A stretch of 64,000 nucleotides of DNA from Spirodela intermedia. Its lineage: Eukaryota; Streptophyta; Magnoliopsida; Alismatales; Araceae. The translations under genes were made by a program, and so were the position numbers. Where the stretch lies: positions 374,501 to 438,500 of the forward strand of contig LR746268.1 of NCBI GenBank assembly GCA_902729315.2, written 5' to 3'. Below the pieces are notes generated by a model. That model was not told where the DNA came from. It worked only from the letters and a program-made list of their open reading frames with translations, and made no database searches. How positions within the stretch are numbered: position 1 is the stretch's first letter; each line of letters opens with the position of its first letter. This document shows positions 12,371 to 22,619 of the stretch, piece after piece.

Positions 12371-12805
12371 TGGCGTGGATTGACCTAGTTCTTCTCCGAA
12401 ATTTGGATCTCCGCCGGTGAATTCACACCTAACAGCCGCTCAATCGTCGTGCGACGTCGGGATTAGGATGGCATTCCTCGGAAGAGAATTGCAAAACATT
12501 CCTAAAATCCCCGCCGACGGAAGTCGTCTGCGATGGAACTCTGGTTCTTCAGTATCACAGGGATGAACATCTATCTAAAGAGTTTGAGATCTTCTCTCTG
12601 GTGTAGATTGACTTAGTTCTCTGAAATTTGAATCTCCGTCGGTGAATTCATACCTCACAGCCGCTCAATCTTTCTTGTGAGGTCGGGAATGGGATGGCAT
12701 TCCTCGGAAGAGAATTGCAAAACACACCCAAAATTCCCTCCGGTGGCAGTCGTCTGCGATGGGAATCTGAGATCTTCTCACTGGCGTAGATTGGCCTAGA
12801 TCTAC
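12371..12805. repeat. Tandem repeat, about 180-228 bp unit
   Basis: Two diverged direct copies begin at 12371 (TGGCGTGGATTGACCTAGTT) and 12599 (TGGTGTAGATTGACTTAGTT); a truncated third begins at about 12782 (TGGCGTAGATTGGCCTAGAT). Copies 1 and 2 share GGTGAATTCA, CAGCCGCTCAATC, GGATGGCATTCCTCGGAAG and GTCGTCTGCGATGG. The array lies immediately after the orphan exon at 12233-12282. Confidence 0.85.
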
Positions 12806-13137
12806 ATGGTCCTGAGAATCTCTGGCTTTGGCATACCACTCTGAGATCTTCTTGAGATTCTTGTAGCCCGCCCCCAGCTCTCTGTTCCATAGATTAAGCT
12901 TACATGTCTCACATTTATGGAAATAAGTTAAACCTTGATTTTAAAATAATAACTGGAAAGGAAAGTTACTTTTCATGAATCAAGTATTCACAGAAACAAA
13001 GCACTGAGCAGATAGGACACTGCTCACGTCGAACACCAGTTGCAGCAACACAGATTAATAGAGAATTAGCTCCATTATTCTTCATGGGTGGTGGAGATCG
13101 ATCGCACCTGTCACTCCAAGGCCAAAATCCCCACGGC
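12806..13137. other. MOB1 3' flank
   Basis: AT-rich spacer that presumably includes the MOB1 3' UTR on the minus strand. No additional gene is seen. Confidence 0.5.
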
Positions 13138-14981
13138 TCAATATGACACGAGGATGGACTCTATCAGGTCTTGAAGTGGTTCAAGCTCCCTTTTTTCGAT
13201 TAAACGGAATTCCTGCACAGAGAAACAAGTTCTTATGCCTTGATCCCCAACTCTAAGGCCAATCATTCCTTTTTCTTTTTTTTTTAATGCGTTATCATTG
13301 ACCTGCAGAATTTCACACCTCGGATACATTTAATGTTATAGAGGTTTTTGGTGATGATCCTATCTTCCTAAAGCCCACATTTTGCCGTTCTCTTGCATAT
13401 GAGAAGCAGCATTAAAAACATATTCATGTGTGCTGATTCATGTCCACTCTCTCTTAAGCTTAGTTACTGCTTGCGTTTTATCTGTTATGGTATATGAATT
13501 ACAGAGCGGTGGAGGATTGGAAAAGGGGATTAGCTTTGTTTTCAGTCATTGTTGATGCAGGTTCTACAGCATTGGGTGCATCCAAGATAATGCTATTTCT
13601 CCAGCTTAGGATCGAGGGAAACTGTTCGAGAGAATAATATGCTCTCCAGGTAAAATATGATTTCAAGCTTGGAGAAAAGGTGATGAATCGCCGTTGAATG
13701 GAAAAATCTCTCTCTCATTGGCAGGTATAGATAACACTTCGAACTATGCAAAAAAATATGTGGAACTGGGGAAAAAATCATGGGCACATATCAAAGAAAT
13801 ATTTTAGAATCCTTCGTATGAATTTTATGAAAAAAAGAACATATTAGAAACGGTGGAAATATAAACTGAACATCTGTTTTATTTTATTGATTTTATTTTA
13901 CTTTATTTTCGCCTCTAATATGGGAAGATCCACTTTCTTTGTAGTGAGGATGGAGCAGACTTACCCACGTAAACAGAGTGAAATGTTTGAAGCAAGTATT
14001 GAGATGAGCTTCTTCCTTGAGGCTGACAATCTTCTGAAAGTGTGAGTGGTAGATGTGGGCATAGACCCTGAAGAGTCGCTTGAATATCGTCTTGACGATC
14101 TCTCGGAAATTGGGAGGGAAGGGCACCCCTGAAACACACAGCAACTAGTCAACCCCAGGAAACTTTCTTTCGCTCTAGGTTTGACTTTCCTTTGGTCAAA
14201 GACGACTTCTTGGTACCGAGTTTCTGAGGGAACATGGTCTCATCATCAAGCTGTAACGCTATCCAGTCCATCAAGTACTCCACATATTTTGGCGCGGAGA
14301 CCTCTATGGGCTTCTTTATCTGGACCCCATCAGCCCACATGTACGCAAACCTGCACAAGTTCATCGGACAGTGAGCCAAGCTGATGGATACCCAAAACCC
14401 TACACAGTTTATGCTCTTCAGATGACACGCAGCTTCCTTTAGATAGAAAAAATGGCTGAAAAATAGGTTGTATTATTTGCTATATATAGATCAAGCCTAT
14501 GTACGGAAGGAATGCAGCAGTTCTGGGAAGGGAAGACTGAAGAACAGAGAGAGAAAAAAAGGGAAGAAGCTGAAGAATATGTGGCACATTTGAGAGAAGA
14601 ATGAAAGGAAGAGCACTTCGGTCCCGCCGTCATCGTGGGGCACGTAGAGGACGTGCAGAACTCCGTCAGAGTGCCGTACAGGAGATTGACCTGGTTGAAG
14701 AAGTCAACGGCTGCGATACAAGGGAGATAACGGTCAACGGTTGCGCAGATTTGCCCTCCAACAATAGCAGAGAAGAGAGACAGGACAAAGATATCATCAT
14801 ACTGTTGACCGCCAACCATTCGTTGATGTCCTCCCCGGGGGGTAACCTTACGGCTTCTCTTAGATTCCCACTGCCCAGCGTGGCGTCGATGTGCCTCTTT
14901 AGCTGTGCCCCCTTTTCCAGGACGAACAGGAGAACGCAGAGCAATCGTAAGGTCCTGGTAAGAGAGAGAGAGGGAGAGGGA

Positions 14982-15025
<44 letters not shown>

Positions 15026-15418
15026 CTGACCTTGTTACCCGATGGAGCACTTTTCTTGGGGCGGAAGGTTTTCTGGTTCCTGTGCAGGCATCGAAGGATT
15101 TGGATGAGAAGAAACCAGAGGAACAGAGAGCGATGATCGGAACGGGAGGAGAGGAGAAATTCGATAGAAACATCGACACCTTCAGAGACAGGGATACAGA
15201 AAGGAAGGACAGACAGAGAGAAGAGGAAGGGAAGGTCGTCGGATACCATAATTGGCAACCAGATAGGGGAGATAGAGAGAGGGGGAGGTTGGTGGAGAGG
15301 AAATCGCCGGAATACGATCGCCGGCAGCCGGTATTCTATCCATGCCCCGGCCGTATGGGATGGAAATCGGGCACAGAGAGAGAGAGAGGGACCTGTTGCC
15401 GAGGCCGAAGAGGCTCAT
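13138..15418 (-). CDS. MOB1: MOB kinase activator-like 1
   Basis: Co-activator of NDR/LATS (AGC) kinases in the plant Hippo-like pathway that controls division, growth and cytokinesis. Seven exons: 15393-15418, 15031-15079, 14803-14911, 14617-14710, 14217-14350, 13965-14128 and 13138-13212, giving 216 residues, the normal MOB1 length. The sequence starts MSLFGLGNR and follows the family throughout, for example [24 protein letters not shown] and [19 protein letters not shown]. The zinc ligands are intact: two cysteines in [11 protein letters not shown] and two histidines in AHIYHSHF. Two usually invariant spots differ: [10 protein letters not shown] replaces PKYEYRWADG, and FTWEF replaces FTHEF at the last splice join. 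The 26-nt first exon and the (GA)n-rich intron 2 (14912-15030) are notable. Confidence 0.92.
14961..15024. repeat. (GA)n microsatellite in MOB1 intron 2
   Basis: GA-rich run, on the transcript a CU tract close behind the donor of intron 2. Confidence 0.9.
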
Positions 15419-15749
15419 GGTGGCGAGGAGATGGATCGTCTCCTCCGGCTGCTGTGCCGTTCTGCCCCCTTTCTTCTCCTCCTCTCGCCTTCCTTCCCTT
15501 CCCCTCCTCGAAGGGGCAATCCCAGGGACGGAGTTCCTGTTGAGGATGCCTCTCTCCCTCCCCTATTCCCCCGGAGAAATACAAACATCCCACCCCCGTT
15601 TTAACACAGAAGAGAGAGAAAATACTAGAGAGAGAGAGATAGAGGAAGACAGACTGGCAGCGGCCGAGTCTGCCGCCTGCTTGGCCGATTCTGCCTACTT
15701 CGCTGTTCTTAGACCACGCCAACAAGGTTCCTCTCTCTCTCTCTATCTC

Positions 15750-15780
<31 letters not shown>

Positions 15781-17233
15781 CTTCTCTCTCTGGGAGGGCG
15801 AGAATCGTTGCTTAGGTGGGTTTTCGTCGCAGTCGTCTCATTCCGACGTCACCCGTTGGTTCATCCCGCCGGCAACCCTTCCGATGTTCTCCCGTTCTCT
15901 TCTGATGAAGTGGGCCCCACGACATCGGCCAAGGCCCCCGTCAAAATTAGAGCTTTTAAAATACCTACTTAAAAAAAAATGGTTTTTGCCTCGGGCCGGT
16001 CGGCCCAAGGGGCCTATCTCAGGGCCCACACCGCCGGACAGCGAGCTTCGGGCTATATTGACGTGGATGCACTCCCTTTTGACACCTGGCAATCGGACAA
16101 CCGTCTTCAGGGAAATAGATAGTGGGGGCCTTTATGGGCCGTGTAACTTGCCCTGGCCTGCTTGGGCCTACAGAGGCGTCCGATGAGGAGCCCAATAAAC
16201 TTGACTATACATATTTGTTCTAGTGACGTTGGTGGGATTGTGACGGCCTTCGGGACCAGATAGTGGCCTCTGTTGTCAGACAGCTGTTCCCCTGGTCTGA
16301 CCCGTCAAAGCCCCCCCTCCTCTCTCCTCTGTCTCTCTGTCTCTCTGTATCTCTCTCCTCTCTGTCTCTCTGTTTCTCTCCTCTCTCTCTTTCTCTCTCT
16401 GGGGAAACCTGTTGTGACTTCACGGGTCTGGCAACCAGTCGGTGGCCAGGATGGTTTGCCTTTTCGTTTGGGCTAGGGCGTCCCTTGGTCCCCTCCCCTC
16501 TCTCCTCTGTCGAATACTTTGTCTAGTTAGATTCTTCTCTCTCTCTCTAGACTTGCCTCCCACTGACAGTGTATCTCTCCTCTCGTATCCTCGTTTTCGA
16601 TCTCTCCCAAAATTTCTCTCGGTATCGCTCGTCATCCATCCACCCTTCACTCTCCCCTCTACCATGTCTGTCTTCGTCTCCATCTCTCTATCTCGTGAAT
16701 TTCTCGAGGATTCCCCTCTCTCTCTCATGTAAATCTTCTCAAGGACTTCACTCTCTCTCTCTCTCTCTCTCCTCCATCTATCTTCCTTCTGTGTCCCTCC
16801 TCTCGTATCCCTCTCTTTCTCTCTCCCGTGCATCTCTCTCTCTCTCTCTCTCTCTCATTCTCTCATTCGTCTTTCCCTATCTCTCTCTTCCGGCTTGGAG
16901 CTGACGATGACCCGCAATGGGAGTGTCACGAAGAGGACAGCATTCGTGGACGGTCTCTCATCTCTCTCCCTCTCTCTCTCGCTCCTTGTGTTTTCAAATG
17001 AGAATGAAACTCAGGGAGAGTTCCTTGGCGAAAGAGAGAGGAGGCCCCGTTAGAAAGAAAGAACAAGAACAGCTGACCGACACCACTGAGAAAACACATG
17101 CACGTCCACTCTCCCTACCACGTGCGGAAATCAAACACCCAGAACAGGCGGCGGGGGGGGAACCACCACAAACGAGAAATTATCAAACCGGTTGACGCCG
17201 GCGGCTTGGCGGCGGCGGCGGCGGCGGGTTGAT
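15419..17233. other. Intergenic between MOB1 and the germin-like gene
   Basis: Contains the MOB1 upstream region, with a CT tract at about 15732-15792 and several GGGCC motifs near 15990-16030 and 16130-16150. A strongly CT-biased low-complexity block follows (16315-16890). The 3' UTR of the germin-like gene lies toward 17233. Open frames over the CT block are Ser/Leu repeats and are not genes. Confidence 0.6.
16315..16890. repeat. CT-rich low-complexity block
   Basis: About 575 bp dominated by TCTCTC with short interruptions (TCTCTGTC, TCTCTCTTTCTC). It is one of the longest pyrimidine-biased segments in the window. Confidence 0.85.
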
Positions 17234-17881
17234 TCAGTTGGTGCCGCCGAGGACGGCCTTAAGCCTTTTGACTTCCGCGGGGGAGAGGAAGGTCGTCCCG
17301 GAGACCAGGCTCGAGGGGAAGCTGCTCCCAAACAGCGCGATGGAAGTGATTTGAAGCCCCGGGTTGGGGCTGCTGAAGCTGACCAGGGCCACTGCGGATC
17401 TGCCGCCGGCGTTGATCTGGAAGTGGAGAAGACCCTGGGGGAAGACCATGACGTCACCCTTGTGGAGGGTCTTGTAGTAGACGGCGTTGGAGGAGCTGAC
17501 GAATCCGGCGGCGATGGCGCCCTGCGTGACCACAAGGACCTCGTTGCCGTTGGGGTGAACGTGCAGCGGGATCACGCCGCCGGGGGCGAGGTCCAGCCTG
17601 GCGAGGGAGATCCCCAGCCCGTTGACCGCCGGGAACTGTGCGTCAAACGCCGGCGTCACCGCCGCCTTGATGATGTTCGTGGTGTTCGCCGCCTTGCTCA
17701 GGCCGCTGAACACGAAGTCGTCCACGGTCAGCGCCGCCTCCTTCTTGCACGGGTACCCTGCCGGCGTCGGCGCCGCCGCCAAGTCCGCCACGCAGAAGTC
17801 CACCACCCCCGCCATCGCCGCCGGCAGCAGCGCCGCCACCGCTGCCACCACCATCAACGCGGCCACCACCGCCTTCTCCAT
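17234..17881 (-). CDS. Germin-like protein
   Basis: Secreted apoplastic cupin; family members include Mn-superoxide dismutases and related enzymes. Intronless, 215 residues, the standard length. Residues 1-24 form a signal peptide (AALLPAAMA before the mature start). The paired cysteines of the N-terminal disulphide are present (DFCVADL and YPCKKE). Germin box 1 reads [17 protein letters not shown] and box 2 [18 protein letters not shown], so all four metal ligands (His, His, Glu, His) are kept. The start codon sits in a GA-rich leader. The coding sequence is GC-rich (many GCC/GGC codons), unlike the flanks. Assignment to a subfamily is not firm, and catalytic activity cannot be inferred from the ligands alone. 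Confidence 0.93.
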   Translation of the reverse strand: MEKAVVAALMVVAAVAALLPAAMAGVVDFCVADLAAAPTPAGYPCKKEAALTVDDFVFSGLSKAANTTNIIKAAVTPAFDAQFPAVNGLGISLARLDLAPGGVIPLHVHPNGNEVLVVTQGAIAAGFVSSSNAVYYKTLHKGDVMVFPQGLLHFQINAGGRSAVALVSFSSPNPGLQITSIALFGSSFPSSLVSGTTFLSPAEVKRLKAVLGGTN

Positions 17882-17965
17882 CTCTCTTTCTCTCTCTCTT
17901 TCTCTCTGTATCTCCCTCTAGAATGACTCCGCTCGCTGGAGGTGACGCTTGTGAGGGGGAGTGGG

Positions 17966-17974
17966 TTTATATAG
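17966..17974 (-). promoter_or_regulatory. TATA box of the germin-like gene
   Basis: The minus strand reads CTATATAAA, about 90 bp upstream of the ATG at 17881, leaving a leader of roughly 55 bases rich in GA. Confidence 0.6.
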
Positions 17975-18976
17975 ACGGGGGATCGATAATCTTCGTGTGG
18001 CTGCGGCGGCGACGCCGCCTCCTCCCACGTGCATGGATAAGAGAGGAAGGGAAGACGGCCGGAGGACGGCGGCCGCCACTCTGGCAGGAACCATAATGGC
18101 CAGAAGACCCGGCCTGGGGAGTCAAGAGGGGACCAGATCTTTGTTCCCTTCCTCATTAGCTGACAAAGGAGGCTTTTTTCCCCCCCTCCAATAATGGAGA
18201 TGTAAGATTACCTGGGTCCGAGATTATCTTAGTTTCTCAGTGATGAAGAGAGAGAAAGAGGTTCATAATGCTTCGTATCTTGAAGATAGATGGATAATGC
18301 TCATCTTCTGGAGGAGCTTAATGACGACATGAGAGACGCGGAGAGCCGTCTTCCTTCTCTCTCAAAACCGGATCTGAGAGAAAGAGATTACTCCTTTCTT
18401 AGTAAAATCGATGACTTGGGTCCGGCGGGAAGCCTCCTGTCCCTGCCAGTTGTGGAGAGTCGTGAGCCTCTGAGCTCGAACCTCCCCAGCGAGAGAGAGA
18501 GAGAGATTGATGGTTCTTCTTATGGTGAAGATACTCCGATCTTCCGGTAGAACCAGGGGCACGGGTCTTCTCTCTGAGAGCTCGGAGCCGGATTTAAGGG
18601 CGAAGCTCTGAGAAAGTGTTTGCCTGCTTTACGCTGTTAGGGTTTCCGGGGTAAACGAACGTGGGGGTCCTGGTCCAGGCCCGTCGCCGCGTGGGAGGAG
18701 AACTAGACAGGAAGCAAGAGGACAGCATTTGACAGCTAGAAAGAATGGACGCTATGGGGCGAACCCTCTTCCACGGCCACGGCCAGGTCGGGTTTTCTCC
18801 GCCATGAAAGGTACTCGTGTGGCCAGCGGAGGTTCTGGGTAGGGGAAGACCGTCAGTCAGGCCTGCTGCTTGTAAATGAAGCTCTCTGCTGGGTCAGCGT
18901 CTCTCTCCACTCGATTTCCCGCTAGACCAGCTGAACCAACAGCCCGGGACACGTGGACTCGTTCTCAACCCCGCCC
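17975..18976. other. Germin-like gene upstream region
   Basis: GC-mixed spacer with a CACGTG core near 18025. A short open frame at 18290-18550 (+) is listed separately. Otherwise no gene or RNA is supported. Confidence 0.5.
18290..18550 (+). CDS. Possible small ORF, 86 residues
   Basis: ATG at 18290 to TAG at 18548-18550 with no intron. The peptide is acidic and mixed in composition (starts MDNAHLLEELNDDMRDAESR), not a low-complexity artefact except for a short GAGAGA-encoded stretch. I recognise no family. No TATA box or clear gene context is seen. It may be a chance frame or a degenerate gene fragment. Confidence 0.15.
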   Translation: MDNAHLLEELNDDMRDAESRLPSLSKPDLRERDYSFLSKIDDLGPAGSLLSLPVVESREPLSSNLPSEREREIDGSSYGEDTPIFR

Positions 18977-19328
18977 CCCTTCTCTCTCTATCTCTATCTG
19001 TATCTCATGGGGTCTGTGTTGAAAGCCGAGCCGAGCTTGTAAGGCCAGGCCCCGGTAATCTCTTGGGCTTTTTATCCGGGCCCCCCCCTATTACTCTCTC
19101 TCTCTCCATCTCTGGCTCTATGATGAAAGCCGGGCCAAGCTTATAAGAATGGTCCCGGATAATATTTCGGGCTTTTTACCCGGGCTAGGGCCATTACTCT
19201 CCCTGTGTGTGTCTCTCTCTCCTCTATCTCTCTCTATCCATCTCTAGCTCATGGTCAGGCCCGACCTTTCACGCGGACCTGGTTTGTAGGTAATATTTCG
19301 GGCTTTTTATCCGAGCCCGGCCCAGTCT
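18977..19328. repeat. Tandem repeat, about 103-135 bp unit, three copies
   Basis: Three diverged copies, roughly 18977-19090, 19091-19193 and 19194-19328. Each consists of a CT-rich stretch, then a segment like GAAAGCCGGGCCAAGCTTAT, then GGGCTTTTTATCCGGGCC or a close variant. The last two copies share TAATATTTCGGGCTTTTTA. Confidence 0.75.
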
Positions 19329-20160
19329 CCCCCCCATCTCTCTCTCTCTCTCTCTCTCGCTGTGTACACTTATGTTTTTTATTTTTTATAGTAGGAACAA
19401 AGATTCGCAGACAAGATCTTCCATTTAGTGGGCCTTCCTGCCAGCACCTAGGGAATATGCTCGTTAACGGGAATCTTCCACAATCTAACTTTTTTCGTCA
19501 TTTTCCTAATGGGGTATGTGCCATCGTCTCCTTTGATCTCTGGGACCCCGGCCCACACAAACCCAATCATAGCAGGCCCACTATGGGCCAGGGCAAAGCC
19601 CAGGTGGATGTTCAGCCCAGACAACCCCTACTTTCACACATACAAATCAAATCCTGTTCTAAACGAATTTAGAAGGTACCGTTCCACGTGGCGGCTCCTT
19701 CACCCTCCACATGGCGGCCTAGTTGGAAAGGCCCATCTACTGTTCATATTCCACCCTCTTAATGGATCTACGCTTTCTGGAAGAAGAAGATTAGAAAGAT
19801 AAATAGGATTCAAGGTAGAACGGATTCAACTCACTTGCAATGTTCAAACCCCCCACTGGATTCTCATAATGGATATAATCAACAATGACAGATGAATCTT
19901 TTGATGGATACACGATCAACCCACATTCACAACAAATGATCTTTGGTGCCCAAAAAATTAGAGTTTTTTATTTATTTATGAACTCAGAAAAAAAAGAAAG
20001 ATATCGATCTAGATAAATATGTTCTCAATTTCTTAAAGGAAAACTTTGAATATTGTCACATCAAAAGATATAATGTCCTTTAAGGCTTTTGAAATGACAC
20101 ATTTGATGATCATAAAACTCATGCGATCAGATCAATTTCACTTTTCCGTATCATAAGAAT
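19329..20160. other. Intergenic, AT-rich toward the right
   Basis: Spacer with CT and GGGCC motifs on the left and AT-rich sequence from about 19940. No gene is supported. Confidence 0.5.
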
Positions 20161-20309
20161 AGAAGTATTAATAGCATAACGTTAAATTGTACAAAGAACA
20201 ACATAATAGAAGCTCACATAAGTTTCGGAAATATCATTATTTGGACTTTATGTGAGCTTATATTATGTTGGTTTTTTGTACAATTTAAAATTATGCTATT
20301 AATATTTCT
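20161..20309. mobile_element. Foldback (inverted-repeat) element, MITE-like
   Basis: The left arm (20161-20223) and right arm (20246-20309) are near-perfect reverse complements of each other over about 62 bases, separated by a 22-base loop. Left-arm landmarks are TTAATAGCATAAC and AGCTCACATAAG; the right arm has TTATGTGAGCTTATATTATG and TTATGCTATTAATA. Weaker pairing extends outward (AAGAATAG on the left, CTATTCCTATGCTTA on the right). No coding sequence and no clear target-site duplication are seen. A MITE remnant is the simplest reading; a small-RNA hairpin is an alternative. Confidence 0.6.
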
Positions 20310-20432
20310 GCCAATATTAATTCTATTCCTATGCTTAATGACACAAGCTTTAAGATATGGAAGGAGAGCATTATAATTATTCTCGGTGTTATATATCCGA
20401 GCCTAACATTATAGACATTACCTCTTCATTCT

Positions 20433-20836
20433 CCACTCCTGCTGTTGCAAGGAATTCAGATGCTATCTTCTCGATTGCCATGGAGATGGTGAAGTGTTTG
20501 CCGAGGATTCCACAAATGATTTCGTATTGTGAAGATTTTGGTTAGATTGAGAATATATTCCCCCCTCAATACCTGTTGTTGCAGGGGATTCAGATTTGAT
20601 CTTCTCAATCGGCAAGCATGGAGATCATGAAGTATTCATCAAGATGTTCCACTAACCCGTTGTCGCAGAGGATTCATGAACAGATTCATATTGAGAAAAT
20701 CTTTCCTGAGCCGGGGTTATACCTCCCTTCCATGCCCGTTGTTGCAGAGGATTCAGAGGTGATCTTCCCAGTCACTAAGGATTTACCAAGGATTCCATGA
20801 ACAGCTTCATAGTGCGAACATCCTCCTTTGTCTGAG
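20433..20836. repeat. Tandem copies of the mTERF15 gene 3' end
   Basis: Three diverged direct copies begin near 20433, 20571 and 20738 with C(C/T)(T/G)GTTGTTGCAGAGGATTCAGA-like sequence. The third contains the true stop and last codons of the mTERF15-like gene (minus strand, stop at 20775-20777). Sequences like AGGATTCCATGAACAGCTTC, which encode the C-terminal FMESL, recur in degraded form near 20505 and 20670. The first two copies are therefore duplicates of the C-terminal codons plus 3' UTR. Confidence 0.75.
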
Positions 20837-22148
20837 GATATGCCGGTGGCTTGAAGAGAGTCCACAATCCCGCTGGGTGCCTGCGCTTGGGATTGGCATC
20901 TCCTGGCGGCCCTCCGAAGATCCCCTCACAGTCAGGATATGGCTTGACGAACATGTTGTAGAACTTATTCCTGCTGGGCTTGATCAGAAGCCTCAGATCG
21001 ACCTGAAATCCAAGAGCTTTCTTCGATCTCAGGTGTTCTATCACATTGTACCGGGGAACCACCAGTTTCTGCAGATTCACACCCAGATACTCTGGCACCT
21101 CCACCAGCCAATCTATGCCGAAGCCCATCGTGTGGATGAGGAAGTCGATCTTCGTCTGGATGTCGTCCAGCTCGTACAGGATCGTTCTCGGCTCCTTCCA
21201 GAGCACCTTGAAAGCATCTCTGCGGATCAGACCATGCCGACAGAGGAGATCGACTCTGAGTTTCACTCTGATGCTGGCACGGACGGGGCCTTCGCAGAGG
21301 ATCCTGTCCTTGATGGGCAGCCTGCACTTCAAACTCCTCAGAAACTCAACGCATCGAGGGAGTTCGCCGGTCTGCATCGTAAGAAGAGCTCTCGGACTCT
21401 CGATAAGGGATTTGCGGACCTCATCGTCTTCCAGATTTAGTTCCCGAAACTCTTCAAGAAGAGGCTGCAATCTGAGTTCCAAGCTCAGTCCCAGGAAGCC
21501 CGGGAAAGAGAAGACGATCCGATCGATCTCCTCCTTCGAACATCCAATTTCCTTCAGAAATCCAAGCCTACGGTTGATTCCAGGAAAATTCATCCGCGTA
21601 GAGGGCAATTTCTCCAAAACCTTGGCGACGGTCCTCTTGCAGAAGCCGGCTTGCGACAGAGCCTGGCAACTTCGCCGGACGTCTTCAGGTTCAATGCGGC
21701 ATCTCCAAGACTGCTCCAGGATCCTCTGCACCATAAAGGGTGGCACAGGAGAAAGCCCTATCTGGGAGAAAGCAAGCTCCCATCTCCTCAGGAACCCTAG
21801 TTCCAAAACCCTCGGACAGAAGGATACGACCGAGACGAGAGAATCCTGGGAGAGGCCGAAGGACAGGAGGACCTTCATGCACCTCTGCACATCATCCTGC
21901 TCCGAATCCAGCAGAAACCGGTTGCATCGGATGAACCAGGTGAGGGTGGAAGAGGGGAAACCGTACCTCTGCAAGAGATTGGCGAGGGAACTGCGCCGTC
22001 GGACCAGAGAATCTCCGCCGGCGCCGCTCGGAGGGGCTTCCGTGAATGAAGGTAAAGATCGGATCGCCTGTCGGCCGGCGGCGAAGCCCTCGCCGGCGGC
22101 GCGGCGGCGCAGAGGAAGCTTCGACAGAGCAGTTCTGGCAGATCCCAT
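20775..22148 (-). CDS. mTERF-family protein, MTERF15-like
   Basis: Organelle nucleic-acid-binding helical-repeat protein. The Arabidopsis MTERF15 type acts in mitochondrial nad2 intron splicing, which is known for that protein and only inferred here. Intronless, 457 residues. The N-terminus (MGSARTALSKLPLRRRAAGE) is Arg/Ala-rich, as in a mitochondrial presequence. The body is a run of mTERF repeats with the typical proline-containing helices, for example SVVSFCPRVLELGF, FSFPGFLGLSLE, LIESPRALLTM and VEVPEYLGVNL. The C-terminal block with KFYNMFVKPYPDCEGIF and HPAGLWTLFKPP is the MTERF15-like tail. The start is the first ATG; the frame extends upstream only to a TTG. The 3' end has been tandemly duplicated downstream. 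Confidence 0.87.
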   Translation of the reverse strand: MGSARTALSKLPLRRRAAGEGFAAGRQAIRSLPSFTEAPPSGAGGDSLVRRRSSLANLLQRYGFPSSTLTWFIRCNRFLLDSEQDDVQRCMKVLLSFGLSQDSLVSVVSFCPRVLELGFLRRWELAFSQIGLSPVPPFMVQRILEQSWRCRIEPEDVRRSCQALSQAGFCKRTVAKVLEKLPSTRMNFPGINRRLGFLKEIGCSKEEIDRIVFSFPGFLGLSLELRLQPLLEEFRELNLEDDEVRKSLIESPRALLTMQTGELPRCVEFLRSLKCRLPIKDRILCEGPVRASIRVKLRVDLLCRHGLIRRDAFKVLWKEPRTILYELDDIQTKIDFLIHTMGFGIDWLVEVPEYLGVNLQKLVVPRYNVIEHLRSKKALGFQVDLRLLIKPSRNKFYNMFVKPYPDCEGIFGGPPGDANPKRRHPAGLWTLFKPPAYPQTKEDVRTMKLFMESLVNP

Positions 22149-22619
22149 GGCGAACGCAACGGCAAAAAAACGTTCCCTGCTAGAGGTTTGGGAAAAGGCG
22201 GCAACGGCGACCGAGCTGACCCGGAACTGGTTGATCCCGATCCGATTCCGACCGAGTTCCAACCTTGTTCGATCCGGTCCACTTCCACTATATAATTGTA
22301 TAGTTCGGAGCTTGGGCCCAGCCCGAGCCCGATTTTAATGGGCCGTGGTCAGGCTCAATATTAAAATTTGGCCCTATATTGTGTGGTGGGTCCTCTCTGT
22401 GGTCGATGTATGGATAATTTAACATTGTCGGGATAAAAGTGTAAAAGAGTATATATACAATTACAATGGTAGAGAGAATGGAGGAGAGTTGAGTTTTGAC
22501 GATTCCGATAATTAAGAGGGTTTAATTCAATATTGGTTATTTATATTGGGCTCGATCGTAATTTTACACTTCAATGGAAATCTCAGGAGAACGGGCGACT
22601 CAACAATTGAATGCAACTA
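22149..22619. other. mTERF15-like gene 5' flank
   Basis: Divergent intergenic region. A TATATAATT-like stretch (22290-22300) about 145 bp before the mTERF15-like ATG, and GGGCCCA motifs at about 22313-22345, are possible promoter elements. No gene is seen. Confidence 0.5.

Noticed and set aside
16263-16904. Several frames in the CT block
   Set aside because: They encode Ser-Leu repeats from (CT)n and are low-complexity artefacts.
22149-22262. Upstream extension of the mTERF15-like protein
   Set aside because: The extension starts only at TTG; the first ATG gives a normal organelle presequence.
21046-22338. 430-residue plus-strand frame
   Set aside because: It lies antisense to the mTERF15-like gene; the minus-strand protein has clear mTERF repeats.
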